From assembly GCA_041744375.1 (NCBI GenBank), contig JBGTLA010000095.1:134395-198394 (forward strand): a DNA stretch of 64,000 bases. The letters run 5' to 3'. The translations under genes and the position numbers were made by a program. The notes beneath the pieces were generated by a model that was given only the letters and a program-made list of their open reading frames with translations, was not told the origin of the DNA and did no database searches. Of the stretch, positions 8,711 to 16,315 are shown in pieces. Position 1 is the stretch's first letter. Each line of letters opens with the position of its first letter. The stretch comes from JBGTLA01 sp041744375. GTDB taxonomy: Bacteria > Actinomycetota > Acidimicrobiia > Spongiisociales > ZC4RG35.

Positions 8711-9369
8711 ACAAGAGCGCATACGTGGTGGCGATCGACGGTCCCGGAGGAGTCGGGAAGTCGACTGTCAGCCGGCTCGTCGCCGAGAGACTTGGGGCTG
8801 CCCATCTCGACACCGGGGCCTTCTACCGGGCCGCCACCGCAGTGGTGCTCGCCGACGGAGCAGACCCGGCCGACGACAGTGCCGTGATGCGGGCCTGGGG
8901 AAGCCGGAACATACAGCAGCGGAACGGCCGCACGTTCGTCGACGGCCGTGACGTGTCCGAGGAAATCCGCACAGCAGAGGTCACTGAGGCTGTCTCCGTC
9001 GTGGCTGCCCATCCGCCGCTTCGAGCCGAGATGGTGGAGGCACAGCGTCGCTGGGTGGGCGAACGGGGTGTCCCGGCGGTGGTGGAAGGACGCGACATCG
9101 GCAGCGTGGTGTTCCCCGACGCGCTGGTGAAGGTATATCTCGACGCCCAACCTTCGGTACGTGCTCGCCGCCGCTCGAGAGAGACGGGGGCGGCGACGGA
9201 GTCGGTGGCGAGGGCTCTGCGCGATCGTGACAAGATCGACTCCAGTCGCCTCGTGTCCCCCTTGGTGGCCGCGGTCGACGCCGTCGTGATCGACACCACC
9301 GATTTGTCGATCGATCAGGTCGTCTCCCGAGTGATGGAGCTGGTGAGCGCTCACCTGTCCAGGGGGTGA
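8707..9369 (+). CDS. cmk: Cytidylate kinase
   Basis: Phosphorylates CMP and dCMP. The 220-aa protein has the P-loop IDGPGGVGKSTVSR (residues 9-22), LDTGAFYRA for CMP binding, the core VVEGRDIGSVVFPDA and the lid region RARRRSRETG followed by RDRDKIDSSR. It overlaps aroA by four bases, and the aroA-cmk-der neighbourhood is widely conserved in actinobacteria. GTG 8707 is the only start that keeps the family N terminus. Confidence 0.95.
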   Translation: MNKSAYVVAIDGPGGVGKSTVSRLVAERLGAAHLDTGAFYRAATAVVLADGADPADDSAVMRAWGSRNIQQRNGRTFVDGRDVSEEIRTAEVTEAVSVVAAHPPLRAEMVEAQRRWVGERGVPAVVEGRDIGSVVFPDALVKVYLDAQPSVRARRRSRETGAATESVARALRDRDKIDSSRLVSPLVAAVDAVVIDTTDLSIDQVVSRVMELVSAHLSRG

Positions 9370-9411
9370 GTGGCTGTAGCTATCGGATCGCTCATCCCTA
9401 CCATTGGGACC

Positions 9412-10458
9412 ATGGTTCAACGTGTCTTGCTGGCGGAGCCTCGCGGTTTTTGTGCCGGTGTCGAAATGGCCATCAAGGCTCTCACCTGGATGGTGCGTGT
9501 ATTCGAGCCACCCGTCTACTGCTTTCACGAGATCGTCCACAACGAATGGGTGGTGCGGGCCTTCGAGCGGGTCGGTGTCGTGTTCGTCGACGATATCTTC
9601 CAGGTTCCGCAGGGGGCGCCGGTGATGTTGTCCGCGCATGGCTCTGCCCCCGAGGTGGTGGCCGGCGCGGCCTCTCGAGCCGCCGTGGTCATCGACGCCG
9701 TCTGCCCGCTCGTCACCAAGGTCCATCACGAGGTGAAACGTATGGCGGAACGTGGTTTCGACATCATCTACGTAGGCCATGAAGGCCACGACGAGGCGGT
9801 GGGGACCGTGGCGGAGGCGCCGACTTCCATCACCCTGGTGGAGCCGGAGGTCGGTCTTCGCCAGTTCCACCCCACCGACCCTTCCAAGGTTGCCCTCCTT
9901 GCCCAGACCACACTCGGCATGCACGAGTGGGAGGGTGTCCTGAATGCAGCCCAAGGTCGCTTCCCCGAGTTGGAAACTGCCCGCCGCTCGGACCTGTGTT
10001 ATGCAACGACCAACCGTCAGGAGGCGGTGGGTCAGCTGGCGGAGAGGTGCGACCTGATCCTGGTGGTCGGCTCGGAGAACTCATCGAACACACAGGCACT
10101 GGTGCGCTATTCCATCGAGAACGGGACTCCGGCCCACCGCATCGACGATGCCGACGGGATACAAACAGGGTGGCTGGAAGCTGTCGAAGTGGTAGGGGTG
10201 ACGGCGGGAGCGTCGGCGCCCGATCATCTCGTCCAAGAGGTGATCGACCGGTTGGACCCGGCGGCCGGGTTCGAGCTGTGGCAGACCACACAAGAGGGCG
10301 AATACTTCCCCCTTCCGCCGCAGTTGCGCAGTTTCGTGGCGACGTTGAGCGCCTTGGTGGAGGCGGGAGTGACCGCCAGTGCCCCGAAGGAGAGAGGCTG
10401 GCTGGAGCGCGACAGGGAGTGGACGGCCACCGAGGCTCTCGACCTGATCTCACGCTGA
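9412..10458 (+). CDS. ispH: 4-hydroxy-3-methylbut-2-enyl diphosphate reductase
   Basis: Final enzyme of the non-mevalonate isoprenoid pathway, giving IPP and DMAPP. The 348-aa protein keeps the three iron-sulfur cysteines: PRGFCAGV (near residue 14), DAVCPLVTKVHHE (near 100) and DLCYATTNRQ (near 198), plus FHEIVHNEWV and SENSSNTQAL substrate loops. ATG 9412 begins MVQRVLLAEPRGFCAG, a family-typical N terminus. A TAGCTA hexamer lies 30 bp upstream. It sits between cmk and der, as in several actinobacteria. Confidence 0.95.
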   Translation: MVQRVLLAEPRGFCAGVEMAIKALTWMVRVFEPPVYCFHEIVHNEWVVRAFERVGVVFVDDIFQVPQGAPVMLSAHGSAPEVVAGAASRAAVVIDAVCPLVTKVHHEVKRMAERGFDIIYVGHEGHDEAVGTVAEAPTSITLVEPEVGLRQFHPTDPSKVALLAQTTLGMHEWEGVLNAAQGRFPELETARRSDLCYATTNRQEAVGQLAERCDLILVVGSENSSNTQALVRYSIENGTPAHRIDDADGIQTGWLEAVEVVGVTAGASAPDHLVQEVIDRLDPAAGFELWQTTQEGEYFPLPPQLRSFVATLSALVEAGVTASAPKERGWLERDREWTATEALDLISR

Positions 10459-10484
10459 CGGCGCCCGCCAGTAGCGTTCCCCCC

Positions 10485-11822
10485 ATGTCGACTACTCCTC
10501 GATCCACGCGGCTGCCCATCGTCGCCGTGGTGGGACGGCCCAACGTGGGCAAATCGACCCTCGTCAACCGGATTCTGGGTCGCCGGGCCGCGGTCGTCGA
10601 GGAGAGACCGGGGGTGACACGCGATCGGCGGCAGTTCGACGCCGACTGGGCGGGGAGAGACTTCGTCCTGGTCGACACCGGCGGATGGGAGCGCGATCCC
10701 GAAGCGGGCATCGACGAGTCGATCCGACGCCAGGCGGAAGCGGCCATGAGTGCGGCCGACGTCGTGATCCTGGTCGTGGACGTCACCACCAGCGTGGGTG
10801 ATGACGACCTGGGGGTGGTGGACATGCTGCGAAGGTCCGGGCTTCCGGTGGTGGTAGCGGTCAACAAGGTCGACGACCACGCTCGGGAGGGGGACGCAAC
10901 CGAACTGTGGAACCTCGGTCTGGGAGAGCCCATGGCCGTGTCCGCCTTCCACGGTCGGGGAGTCGGCGATCTCCTGGATCGGGTGTTGTCGTTGCTGCCC
11001 GCGGCTGCGGCCGCTCCCGATGTCGCTGGTCCCCCCCGGGTCGCCATCGTCGGGCGGCCCAACGTTGGAAAGTCGACACTGCTGAACAGGTTGGTCGGCG
11101 AGGAGAGGGTGATCGTGTCCGATCGGCCCGGCACGACGCGCGATCCAATCGATGTCGAGGTCGAACTCGACGGTCGACGGTATGTACTGGTCGACACGGC
11201 CGGTATCCGTCGCAAGCCCCAGATCACCGAGGATGCCGATTTCTACGCGGTGGTCAGGGCACGAGAGGCGTTGGATCAGGCCGATGTCGCTCTCTTGCTC
11301 ATCGATGGTGCCGAAGGAGTGACCCGCCAGGACCAGCGCATCGCCGACGAGATCCTCGAGGCCGGCGCGGGTCTGGTAGTACTCGTCAACAAATGGGACG
11401 CGGTGGATCCCGACGATCGGCGGTTGCTCGAGCGCGACATCGGATCCCGACTGTCGTTCCTCGGGTGGGCTCCCATGTTGCGGGTGTCAGCCATTCGGGG
11501 AACGCGCCTCAAGTCACTGGGATCTGCGATCGAAGTCGCTCTGGAAGGCCGCCGCCAACGGATCCCCACCGGGACGCTCAATCGTCTGGTGCGAGGGTGG
11601 ACGGCCGCACATCCTCCCCCGGTCAAAAAGGGACGGCGTCCGAAGGTCCACTACGCCGTCCAGGCCGGCGTGGCCCCGCCTACGGTGGTGTTGTTCGTCT
11701 CGGGCGGGGAGCTGGGTGACGATTATCTCCGGTTCATCGAGAACAGGATGAGAGAAGAGATCGATTTCACGGGCACACCGATCAAGGTGGTCACACGTCC
11801 GCGGAGCCGGCGTGAACCCTGA
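10485..11822 (+). CDS. der: Ribosome-associated GTPase EngA/Der
   Basis: Double-GTPase needed for 50S subunit maturation. The 445-aa protein has two G domains, each with GRPNVGKST (near residues 17 and 189), DTGGW and DTAGIRR switch motifs, and NKVD and NKWD specificity motifs, then the C-terminal KH-like domain (HYAVQAGVAPPTVVLFVSG). The TAGCGT hexamer at 10472-10477 lies seven bases before ATG 10485, suggesting a leaderless transcript. Its end overlaps a small membrane-protein ORF by 11 bp. Confidence 0.95.
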   Translation: MSTTPRSTRLPIVAVVGRPNVGKSTLVNRILGRRAAVVEERPGVTRDRRQFDADWAGRDFVLVDTGGWERDPEAGIDESIRRQAEAAMSAADVVILVVDVTTSVGDDDLGVVDMLRRSGLPVVVAVNKVDDHAREGDATELWNLGLGEPMAVSAFHGRGVGDLLDRVLSLLPAAAAAPDVAGPPRVAIVGRPNVGKSTLLNRLVGEERVIVSDRPGTTRDPIDVEVELDGRRYVLVDTAGIRRKPQITEDADFYAVVRAREALDQADVALLLIDGAEGVTRQDQRIADEILEAGAGLVVLVNKWDAVDPDDRRLLERDIGSRLSFLGWAPMLRVSAIRGTRLKSLGSAIEVALEGRRQRIPTGTLNRLVRGWTAAHPPPVKKGRRPKVHYAVQAGVAPPTVVLFVSGGELGDDYLRFIENRMREEIDFTGTPIKVVTRPRSRREP

Positions 11823-11964
11823 GCACGGTGGACTCCACCCCGATCCCGACGACCACCCCCCACCCAGCCCGATCAGCTTCCGGATCCTCGTCGGGTTGGC
11901 AGTGCTGTACCTGGGATGGCGCCTCGTGGAAGGCATCATCTGGCTGGTGAACCGCTTCGCTTGA
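11812..11964 (+). CDS. Small single-span membrane protein (hypothetical)
   Basis: A 50-codon frame from GTG 11812 to TGA 11964 that overlaps the end of der by 11 bp. The N-terminal half is rich in His, Asp and Pro; the C-terminal half is one hydrophobic segment, ILVGLAVLYLGWRLVEGI, ending in a short basic tail. It is supported by its coupling to der and by the clear transmembrane segment, but there is no family match to cite. It could also be a chance frame. Confidence 0.4.
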   Translation: MNPEHGGLHPDPDDHPPPSPISFRILVGLAVLYLGWRLVEGIIWLVNRFA

Positions 11965-11990
11965 TTCGACAAGCCGTGATCAGGTCGCGT

Positions 11991-12551
11991 TCACAGTGTT
12001 CTGCCCTGGTCGTCGATCCAGTCTTCCTCGTCGACGCCCAGCCCTTCGGCGATGCGGTTGATGTAGTTGAAGTAGGCACACACCTGTGTGGCGTCGGTGA
12101 TAGCCCGGTCGTCCCAGCCGGCGGATCGAAGCGCTTCGATGTGTAGTTTCGTCACCGAGGAAGGAGAGCGGGTCAGGAGTTCGGCATACTCCAACAGGGC
12201 GCTGGTGGCTTCGTCGAGCCCCGCGCTTCGCCAATCGCGCCCGAAGGCGTCGACCATCGTGTCGTCTGCGACCTCGGCCCGGAGGTCGTGGAGATGGGCA
12301 CCTATTCAATAGTGGCACTCGTTCACCTGGGACGTCACCACAGCGATCATCTCGCGCTGAGCGCGCGAGATCGGTGAGTCACAGAACATCGCTGCCCCGT
12401 AGAGGCGCATCGACTCACGCAGCGTCTCGGGGTTGTGGCATTGCACTGACACGATATTCCAGAGTCGTCCCGCAGACGTAGCCCTCTGCTCGTAGATTCT
12501 TTCCAGGAGTCCGTCGGCGTCATCTCGGCCGACGACATCGATGTGAGCCAT
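11991..12551 (-). CDS. AhpD/carboxymuconolactone decarboxylase-like peroxidase-related protein, probable selenoprotein (C-x-x-U)
   Basis: One 186-codon frame, interrupted by a single in-frame TGA at 12308-12306 and otherwise intact. The part before (NPETLRESMRLYGAAMFC..., VNECHY) and the part after (IGAHLHDLRAEV..., LHIEALRSAGWDDRAI, VCAYFNYINRIAEGLGV) together make a normal peroxidase-related AhpD-like protein. The TGA falls exactly where the second Cys of the redox motif CHYC is expected, giving CHYU if read as selenocysteine. A 7-bp hairpin starts 17 nt after the TGA (see separate entry). The family reduces hydroperoxides or carries a related thiol redox function in the cytoplasm. The alternative is a nonsense-mutated pseudogene. 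ATG 12551 is the start. Confidence 0.75.
12269..12288 (-). promoter_or_regulatory. Candidate bacterial SECIS hairpin
   Basis: On the minus strand, CGACCTC, the loop CGGGCC and GAGGTCG form a perfect 7-bp stem. The apical loop begins 24 nt after the UGA and has G at its second position. This fits published rules for bacterial SECIS elements (loop roughly 16-37 nt after UGA, G in the first two loop bases). GC-rich coding DNA can give hairpins by chance, so this is supporting rather than decisive evidence. Confidence 0.5.
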
Positions 12552-12591
12552 GCGCCTGCCACGCTACACGAACCATGTTCGGCCACCACGC

Positions 12592-12633
12592 GGGGATCGG
12601 GGCAACCCGGGGTTGCCGGTTTCATAGATCCCC
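12592..12633 (-). terminator. Nested hairpin after the spermidine-synthase-like gene
   Basis: GGCAACCC (12601-12608) pairs with GGGTTGCC, inside an outer pair GGGGATC (12592-12598) and GATCCCC (12627-12633). It lies between the stop of the 12709-14157 gene and the start of the AhpD-like gene. It is best read as a transcription terminator for the upstream minus-strand gene. There is no U-tract. Confidence 0.45.
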
Positions 12634-12708
12634 AATCGTGAGCTTCGTGGTGTATCGGGCCTGATGGCTCACTTGGGGCGGGTTGAGATTGGGAGGGCGT
12701 CGCTGGTG

Positions 12709-14157
12709 TCAGCGAGGTCGCGAGATCATCTGGTCGACGGGGGCGAAGTCATCCCGAAGGTAGGCGGCACCGTCTATGAACCGATGGAGTTCATCGTGAA
12801 CGGCCACGACTTCGGAGCCACCGCGTCCGGCGACAGAGGCACCGATGCCTTTGACGTCGATGCGGGCGTGCGAGCCGACGAGCACGAAGTTCCCACCCCC
12901 CTCGCCTCCCAGATAGTGAGGTGGGGCCAGGACGGCCGTGTGGTCGAAGACGGCGTCGATCGTGGCGGTGGCCGCCCGAGCGAATCGCAAGTCTCCGTAA
13001 TCGATCAGATTGAGGAGATAGATCCCCTCCGGTCCCAGGCGGCGGGCGACTTCGGTGACGAATTCCAGGGTTGTCAGATGCCACGGCACCGACAATCCGC
13101 TGAAGGCGTCGCCCATGATGAGGTCGGCCCACTCGAGCGGAACGTTCTGTAGCGAGCGGCGGGCGTCGTCGACGATCACCGTCGCCTCGGGGTCAAGCCC
13201 GAGGCGGGAGTGCCCGATGTCGACCAGCAACCGGTCTATCTCCAGCACCACATGCTCTGTGCCGGGTCTGACGGCGTCCAGGTAGGCGCTGAAGGTGAAC
13301 CCGCCTCCTCCGATGGACACGGCCCGCAGGGGCTCACCAGGCGCCGTGTGCTCGATCACGTCGCCCATGACCTGGGCGTACCTGAACTCGAGATGGGTCG
13401 GGTCGACGAGATCGACGTAGCTGTTGCGCACACCGTCGAGCCACAAGATCCGCCCGCTCGATCGGTCTGGGTCGATCTCGATGTCGGCGCAGTGATAGGT
13501 GGTCTCGTATTCGCACGGCCCGCCAAGCAAAACCAGTGCCGCAGCCAGTGCCACACTCCCCCCGCCGGCCCGGAGACGACCCCTCCCATGATGGCTCCAG
13601 AAGCCCAAACCCGCGACTATCAGAGCGGCCCCGACGGCGATAATGATCGGGCGCGTGGGGAAAGCTGCGATGAGGACAAAACCGGTGGTGAAAGTCCCGA
13701 AGATGGCCCCGGCGGTGCCGATGGCCGAGTACGACCCGACCACCGAGCCGGTCTCGTCCAGGCTGGCCAGTCGCAGCTTCACCACCACCGGGGGAACGGC
13801 CGACAGCACGGCGGCGGGAGCGAAGAAACCAAGCGTGGTGATGACCACGATGGCCAGCGGCCCGGCCGACGTTGAGGCCGGGCCGACCACATCGACGATC
13901 AAGGGGGATGCCAGCGCGGTGAGGCCCCCGGCTACCAGGAGGGGCCCCACCAGCCGGGAAGGATCGCCCCGGTCTGCTGCTGCTCCCCCGGCCCATGCAC
14001 CCACGGCGATGCCGGCCAGGATCACCCCGATGACGCCGGTGAAGACTTCGAGACTAACCCCGAGGTAAGGAGCCAGGAGCCGCTGAGCGAGGATCTCCAG
14101 TACCAGCACCGCCGCCGAGGTGGAGAAGACGAGAAGTCGAGCGGTCAGCTGTGACAT
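12709..14157 (-). CDS. Membrane-fused spermidine-synthase-like protein
   Basis: About 482 aa. The N-terminal half has seven or so hydrophobic segments (for example VLVLEILAQRLLAPYLGVS, GVILAGIAVGAWAGG, IVVITTLGFFAPAAVLS) of the kind found in fused spermidine synthases. The C-terminal half has the aminopropyltransferase/SAM-type Rossmann fold: RAVSIGGGGFTFSAYL, HVVLEIDRLLVDIG and ADLIMGDAFSGLSVPWHL. Substrate and product are unknown; many such fusions are not proven polyamine enzymes. ATG 14157 is preferred to GTG 14166. It stands alone with a hairpin downstream. Confidence 0.75.
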   Translation of the reverse strand: MSQLTARLLVFSTSAAVLVLEILAQRLLAPYLGVSLEVFTGVIGVILAGIAVGAWAGGAAADRGDPSRLVGPLLVAGGLTALASPLIVDVVGPASTSAGPLAIVVITTLGFFAPAAVLSAVPPVVVKLRLASLDETGSVVGSYSAIGTAGAIFGTFTTGFVLIAAFPTRPIIIAVGAALIVAGLGFWSHHGRGRLRAGGGSVALAAALVLLGGPCEYETTYHCADIEIDPDRSSGRILWLDGVRNSYVDLVDPTHLEFRYAQVMGDVIEHTAPGEPLRAVSIGGGGFTFSAYLDAVRPGTEHVVLEIDRLLVDIGHSRLGLDPEATVIVDDARRSLQNVPLEWADLIMGDAFSGLSVPWHLTTLEFVTEVARRLGPEGIYLLNLIDYGDLRFARAATATIDAVFDHTAVLAPPHYLGGEGGGNFVLVGSHARIDVKGIGASVAGRGGSEVVAVHDELHRFIDGAAYLRDDFAPVDQMISRPR

Positions 14158-14202
14158 GGGGGCCACAGTATGGCGAGGGTGATTTGTTTCGCGACTCCGT
14201 GC

Positions 14203-14880
14203 CTAGTCGACACCCTTCCCCACCGGGATCAGATAGAGCGGTTCCCACGTATTGGGCAATTCCAGTTGTTTCTGCACCTCACTGTCGTTGAAAGAGCCGA
14301 TGGGAACGGCTGCCAGGTCCAGCTGTACCGCCTGGAGGAGGACGTTCTGGGCGGCATGACCGGCTTCGAGATGTACGTATCGCTGGGCCCGGTCGCCATA
14401 TCTGCGTTCGGTGCGGGCGTACTCGGCGGCAATGACGAAGACTACCGGTGCCGAGGCGACGGCTTCCTGGCCGAAGGCGGCAGCCGCCAGATCGGCGCGG
14501 ATGTCGCCGGAACGGGATCGGGCGAGAAGGTGATCCCCGGGCAGGTAATGAAAGACGCCGGTTTCCTCCACCACGAAAACTTCGAGCGGATAAGTGCCTC
14601 CCGCCGAGGGGGCGGTGCGACCCCCCGATTCTGCCGTAACGCCCTGTGCCGCCCAGAGCAACTGGCCGATCTGCTCGTCGGTGAGTCGGTCCTCTGTATA
14701 CGAGCGGATGGACCGTCGTCCCGCCAGCGCCTTCCCCAGTCCGTCGCCTGTTTCCGCCGGTGGGAGCTGTCTGAACTCAGAGGCGTTCTCGAGTCCTGTG
14801 GTCGTCCGGTCGGAGCAGGCACCCACGGCGAGGAACGCCACCAGAACACTGATGAAGGCATGGCCTACAACTCCAGGCAT
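14203..14880 (-). CDS. SagB-type nitroreductase-like lipoprotein
   Basis: From ATG 14880 the 225-aa product begins with a hydrophobic signal ending in a lipobox, VLVAFLAVGAC, so it is probably exported and lipid-anchored. The mature part is a nitroreductase/SagB fold: LAGRRSIRSYTEDRLTDEQIGQLLWAAQG for FMN binding, APSAGGTYPLEVFVVE, HLEAGHAAQNVLLQAVQLDLAAVPIG and the closing LYLIPVGK. Cytoplasmic relatives reduce nitro groups or dehydrogenate thiazoline/oxazoline peptides; an exported form is unusual. No RiPP precursor is visible nearby. Confidence 0.78.
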   Translation of the reverse strand: MPGVVGHAFISVLVAFLAVGACSDRTTTGLENASEFRQLPPAETGDGLGKALAGRRSIRSYTEDRLTDEQIGQLLWAAQGVTAESGGRTAPSAGGTYPLEVFVVEETGVFHYLPGDHLLARSRSGDIRADLAAAAFGQEAVASAPVVFVIAAEYARTERRYGDRAQRYVHLEAGHAAQNVLLQAVQLDLAAVPIGSFNDSEVQKQLELPNTWEPLYLIPVGKGVD

Positions 14881-15050
14881 CTCGTGTCGTATGTTGCAGA
14901 GCTCCATAGGCCAACACCAGGGCCGGAGGTCCATACCGAGACGGTTCGCCCATCGAGCTCGACACTCGCCCCCACTGATCACGCGTCACCCCGGCCAGTT
15001 TCCGAGGCGATAGGTGCCGCGGCCGACACCGTCTCCAGTCTGGAAGCGAC

Positions 15051-15078
15051 GAAACCCGCTCGGCGTTGAGCGGGTTTC
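15051..15078 (-). terminator. Displaced terminator of the original tRNA-Pro gene
   Basis: An 11-bp perfect stem (GAAACCCGCTC / GAGCGGGTTTC) around a 6-nt loop, directly next to the tRNA 3'-half remnant at 15084-15128. It has the same placement as the hairpin at 24362-24387 next to the intact tRNA. This is what insertion of the element into the tRNA gene would leave behind. Confidence 0.7.
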
Positions 15079-15083
15079 TCACT

Positions 15084-15128
15084 GTCGGGCCGGGGAGATT
15101 CGAACTCCCGACCTCTTGACCCCCAGTC
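15084..15128 (-). other. tRNA-Pro 3'-half remnant with distal attachment site
   Basis: Reading the minus strand, this is the 3' half of a tRNA-Pro from the anticodon stem-loop through a complete T arm and acceptor strand. It closely matches 24392-24436 but differs at several T-arm bases. The exact 20-bp shared block is 15109-15128, identical to 24417-24436. There is no 5' half, so it is not a functional tRNA. It marks the distal junction of the element. Confidence 0.85.
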
Positions 15129-15253
15129 CACGAACGGCCGTCCCGACGAGTCACAGCCCGTCACACGTCGTACTCGGAATGTGGTCTCTACCTGGGGCTT
15201 TCAACTCAACCTGTCCCAGCCCGTCCAAGGTGGTCACGGCCAGTATCCGTCGT

Positions 15254-15276
15254 GATAGTGGAACGTTAGAGGAACG
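15254..15276 (+). repeat. Element-end direct repeat, left copy
   Basis: A 23-bp sequence ending in TTAGAGGAACG that recurs at 24309-24331 in the same orientation, with 21 of 23 bases identical. The copies lie 126 bp inside the left core site and 86 bp inside the right one. Positions this close to both att cores suggest arm-type integrase binding sites. Confidence 0.6.
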
Positions 15277-15325
15277 CTGACCGGGCACTGCCCGTGCCGG
15301 GCACTAGGACAAACGTCGCTCAAGG

Positions 15326-15357
15326 TCGGAGGGTTTCATTGCGGTGAAACCCTCCGA
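15326..15357 (-). terminator. Terminator of the element's leftward operon
   Basis: A 13-bp perfect stem (TCGGAGGGTTTCA / TGAAACCCTCCGA) with a 6-nt loop, seven bases beyond the stop of the last minus-strand gene at 15364. It would end leftward transcription before the attachment site. Confidence 0.75.
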
Positions 15358-15363
15358 GCGGCC

Positions 15364-15831
15364 TTAGACGGCAATCCGGGCCAGCTCGAGGATCTCGGCC
15401 CGCTCATTGGCGCGGTGGTCACGGCAGTAGATCGCGTCAAAGTCGAGGCGAACGTCGATGGCCTTCCCGCAAGTCGGGCAGCGAGCCGTCGTCGCCATGG
15501 CGTGAGGCAGAGACATTCGGCGGTCTCGCGCCCATTCGGCGACGGCATGATGCCTGCGCCTGGCGGCAAGCTCGCCCACAGCCATGACCACCATCGCCGC
15601 CAGGTCGAGCGGCGACTCCTCCCACAACCAGAACCGCACTTCTAGGTGAGTGAGCCCGCCGTCGACACCGGACAGCAACCGCCCGGCCGGATACTCGCGA
15701 GCCCAGGCGACCACGTCCTCAGAGGTCCGACAGTCCGCCAAACCGGCGGCGATTAGCTGAGCCTCCTCGGGACCGACCCAACGTGACACGCCTTCCTCGA
15801 AGGTCGGGGATTTGGTCATCGGTCGGGGCAT
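15364..15831 (-). CDS. Hypothetical protein with C-terminal CxxC...CxxH metal site
   Basis: A 155-aa protein from ATG 15831, which shares one base with the preceding stop (TGATG), so it is coupled to the small terminase gene. The middle is an acidic, Trp-rich helical region. The C terminus holds CPTCGKAIDVRLDFDAIYCRD with a further His, a probable zinc ribbon. It is the last gene of the element's operon, followed at once by a terminator. The function is not recognised; being next to terS suggests a packaging or DNA-binding role, which is a guess. Confidence 0.65.
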   Translation of the reverse strand: MPRPMTKSPTFEEGVSRWVGPEEAQLIAAGLADCRTSEDVVAWAREYPAGRLLSGVDGGLTHLEVRFWLWEESPLDLAAMVVMAVGELAARRRHHAVAEWARDRRMSLPHAMATTARCPTCGKAIDVRLDFDAIYCRDHRANERAEILELARIAV

Positions 15832-16199
15832 CACGACCACCGGGCCCTGGCCGCCTTGCGCGCCCTTTCGGAGGCCGAGAGGTTGTCCCACTCCGAGACC
15901 TCGGCCTGCGCCTCGGGAAGCCTTATCCGGCTTAAGAGTTGGGCGAGGAGAGACCGCTGCAGACGCAGCTCGACGACAGCCGGGTGAGTGATCGGAGTTC
16001 CGGCCGCGTTCGTCGTGGTCAGCGGCGCAACGGCCACTTCGGCCTCGAGGCGGGCCACGAGATCGGCGGTCCGAGCGGCCTCTTCGAGCACTTTTAACTC
16101 GTCTTCGCGCCACAAATAGCCCCGTTGCAGGCGCCTCCACAACGCCTTTCCGGCCCGCCCCAACCCCAGAGGAGCCCTAAGTGGCTTGGTATCGGCCAC
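15831..16199 (-). CDS. Phage terminase small subunit, P27 type
   Basis: A 122-aa protein with the P27-family layout: LGRAGKALWRRL, an aromatic/acidic linker, DELKVLEEAARTADLVARLEAEV, then ITHPAVVELRLQRSLLAQLLSRIRLPE. In phages this subunit recognises the packaging site and hands DNA to the large terminase. No large terminase gene exists in the element, so the protein would have to work with another phage's motor, as TerS of phage satellites does. ATG 16199 has no strong ribosome binding site. Homology is judged by eye only. Confidence 0.7.
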   Translation of the reverse strand: MADTKPLRAPLGLGRAGKALWRRLQRGYLWREDELKVLEEAARTADLVARLEAEVAVAPLTTTNAAGTPITHPAVVELRLQRSLLAQLLSRIRLPEAQAEVSEWDNLSASERARKAARARWS

Positions 16200-16315
16200 T
16201 CAGGGCTCCCGAATCCGTGGCTGGATGCCACCAGGCAGAGCCAGGAATGGTATCCCACTGACCCGGGCCGACCCGGGGGGTGGGGGTCTCCCCCAGGTCG
16301 GTGGGGGTGGCATGG

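Noticed and set aside
8683..9954. 423-aa minus-strand open frame opposite cmk/ispH
   Set aside because: His/Gly/Arg-rich product without any domain, antisense to cmk and ispH; a codon-bias shadow.
9830..11227. 465-aa minus-strand open frame opposite ispH/der
   Set aside because: Ser/Pro/Arg-rich low-complexity product, antisense to two strongly conserved genes; typical shadow frame in GC-rich DNA.
12306..12551. A separate 81-aa protein ending at the TGA, and a second 88-aa protein at 11991-12257
   Set aside because: Both lie in one frame and together make a normal-length AhpD-like protein; the TGA is at the redox Cys position, so one recoded gene (or one pseudogene) is the better reading.
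15084..15128. A second functional tRNA-Pro gene
   Set aside because: Only the 3' half is present; there is no acceptor 5' strand or D arm upstream. It is the displaced half at the element junction.
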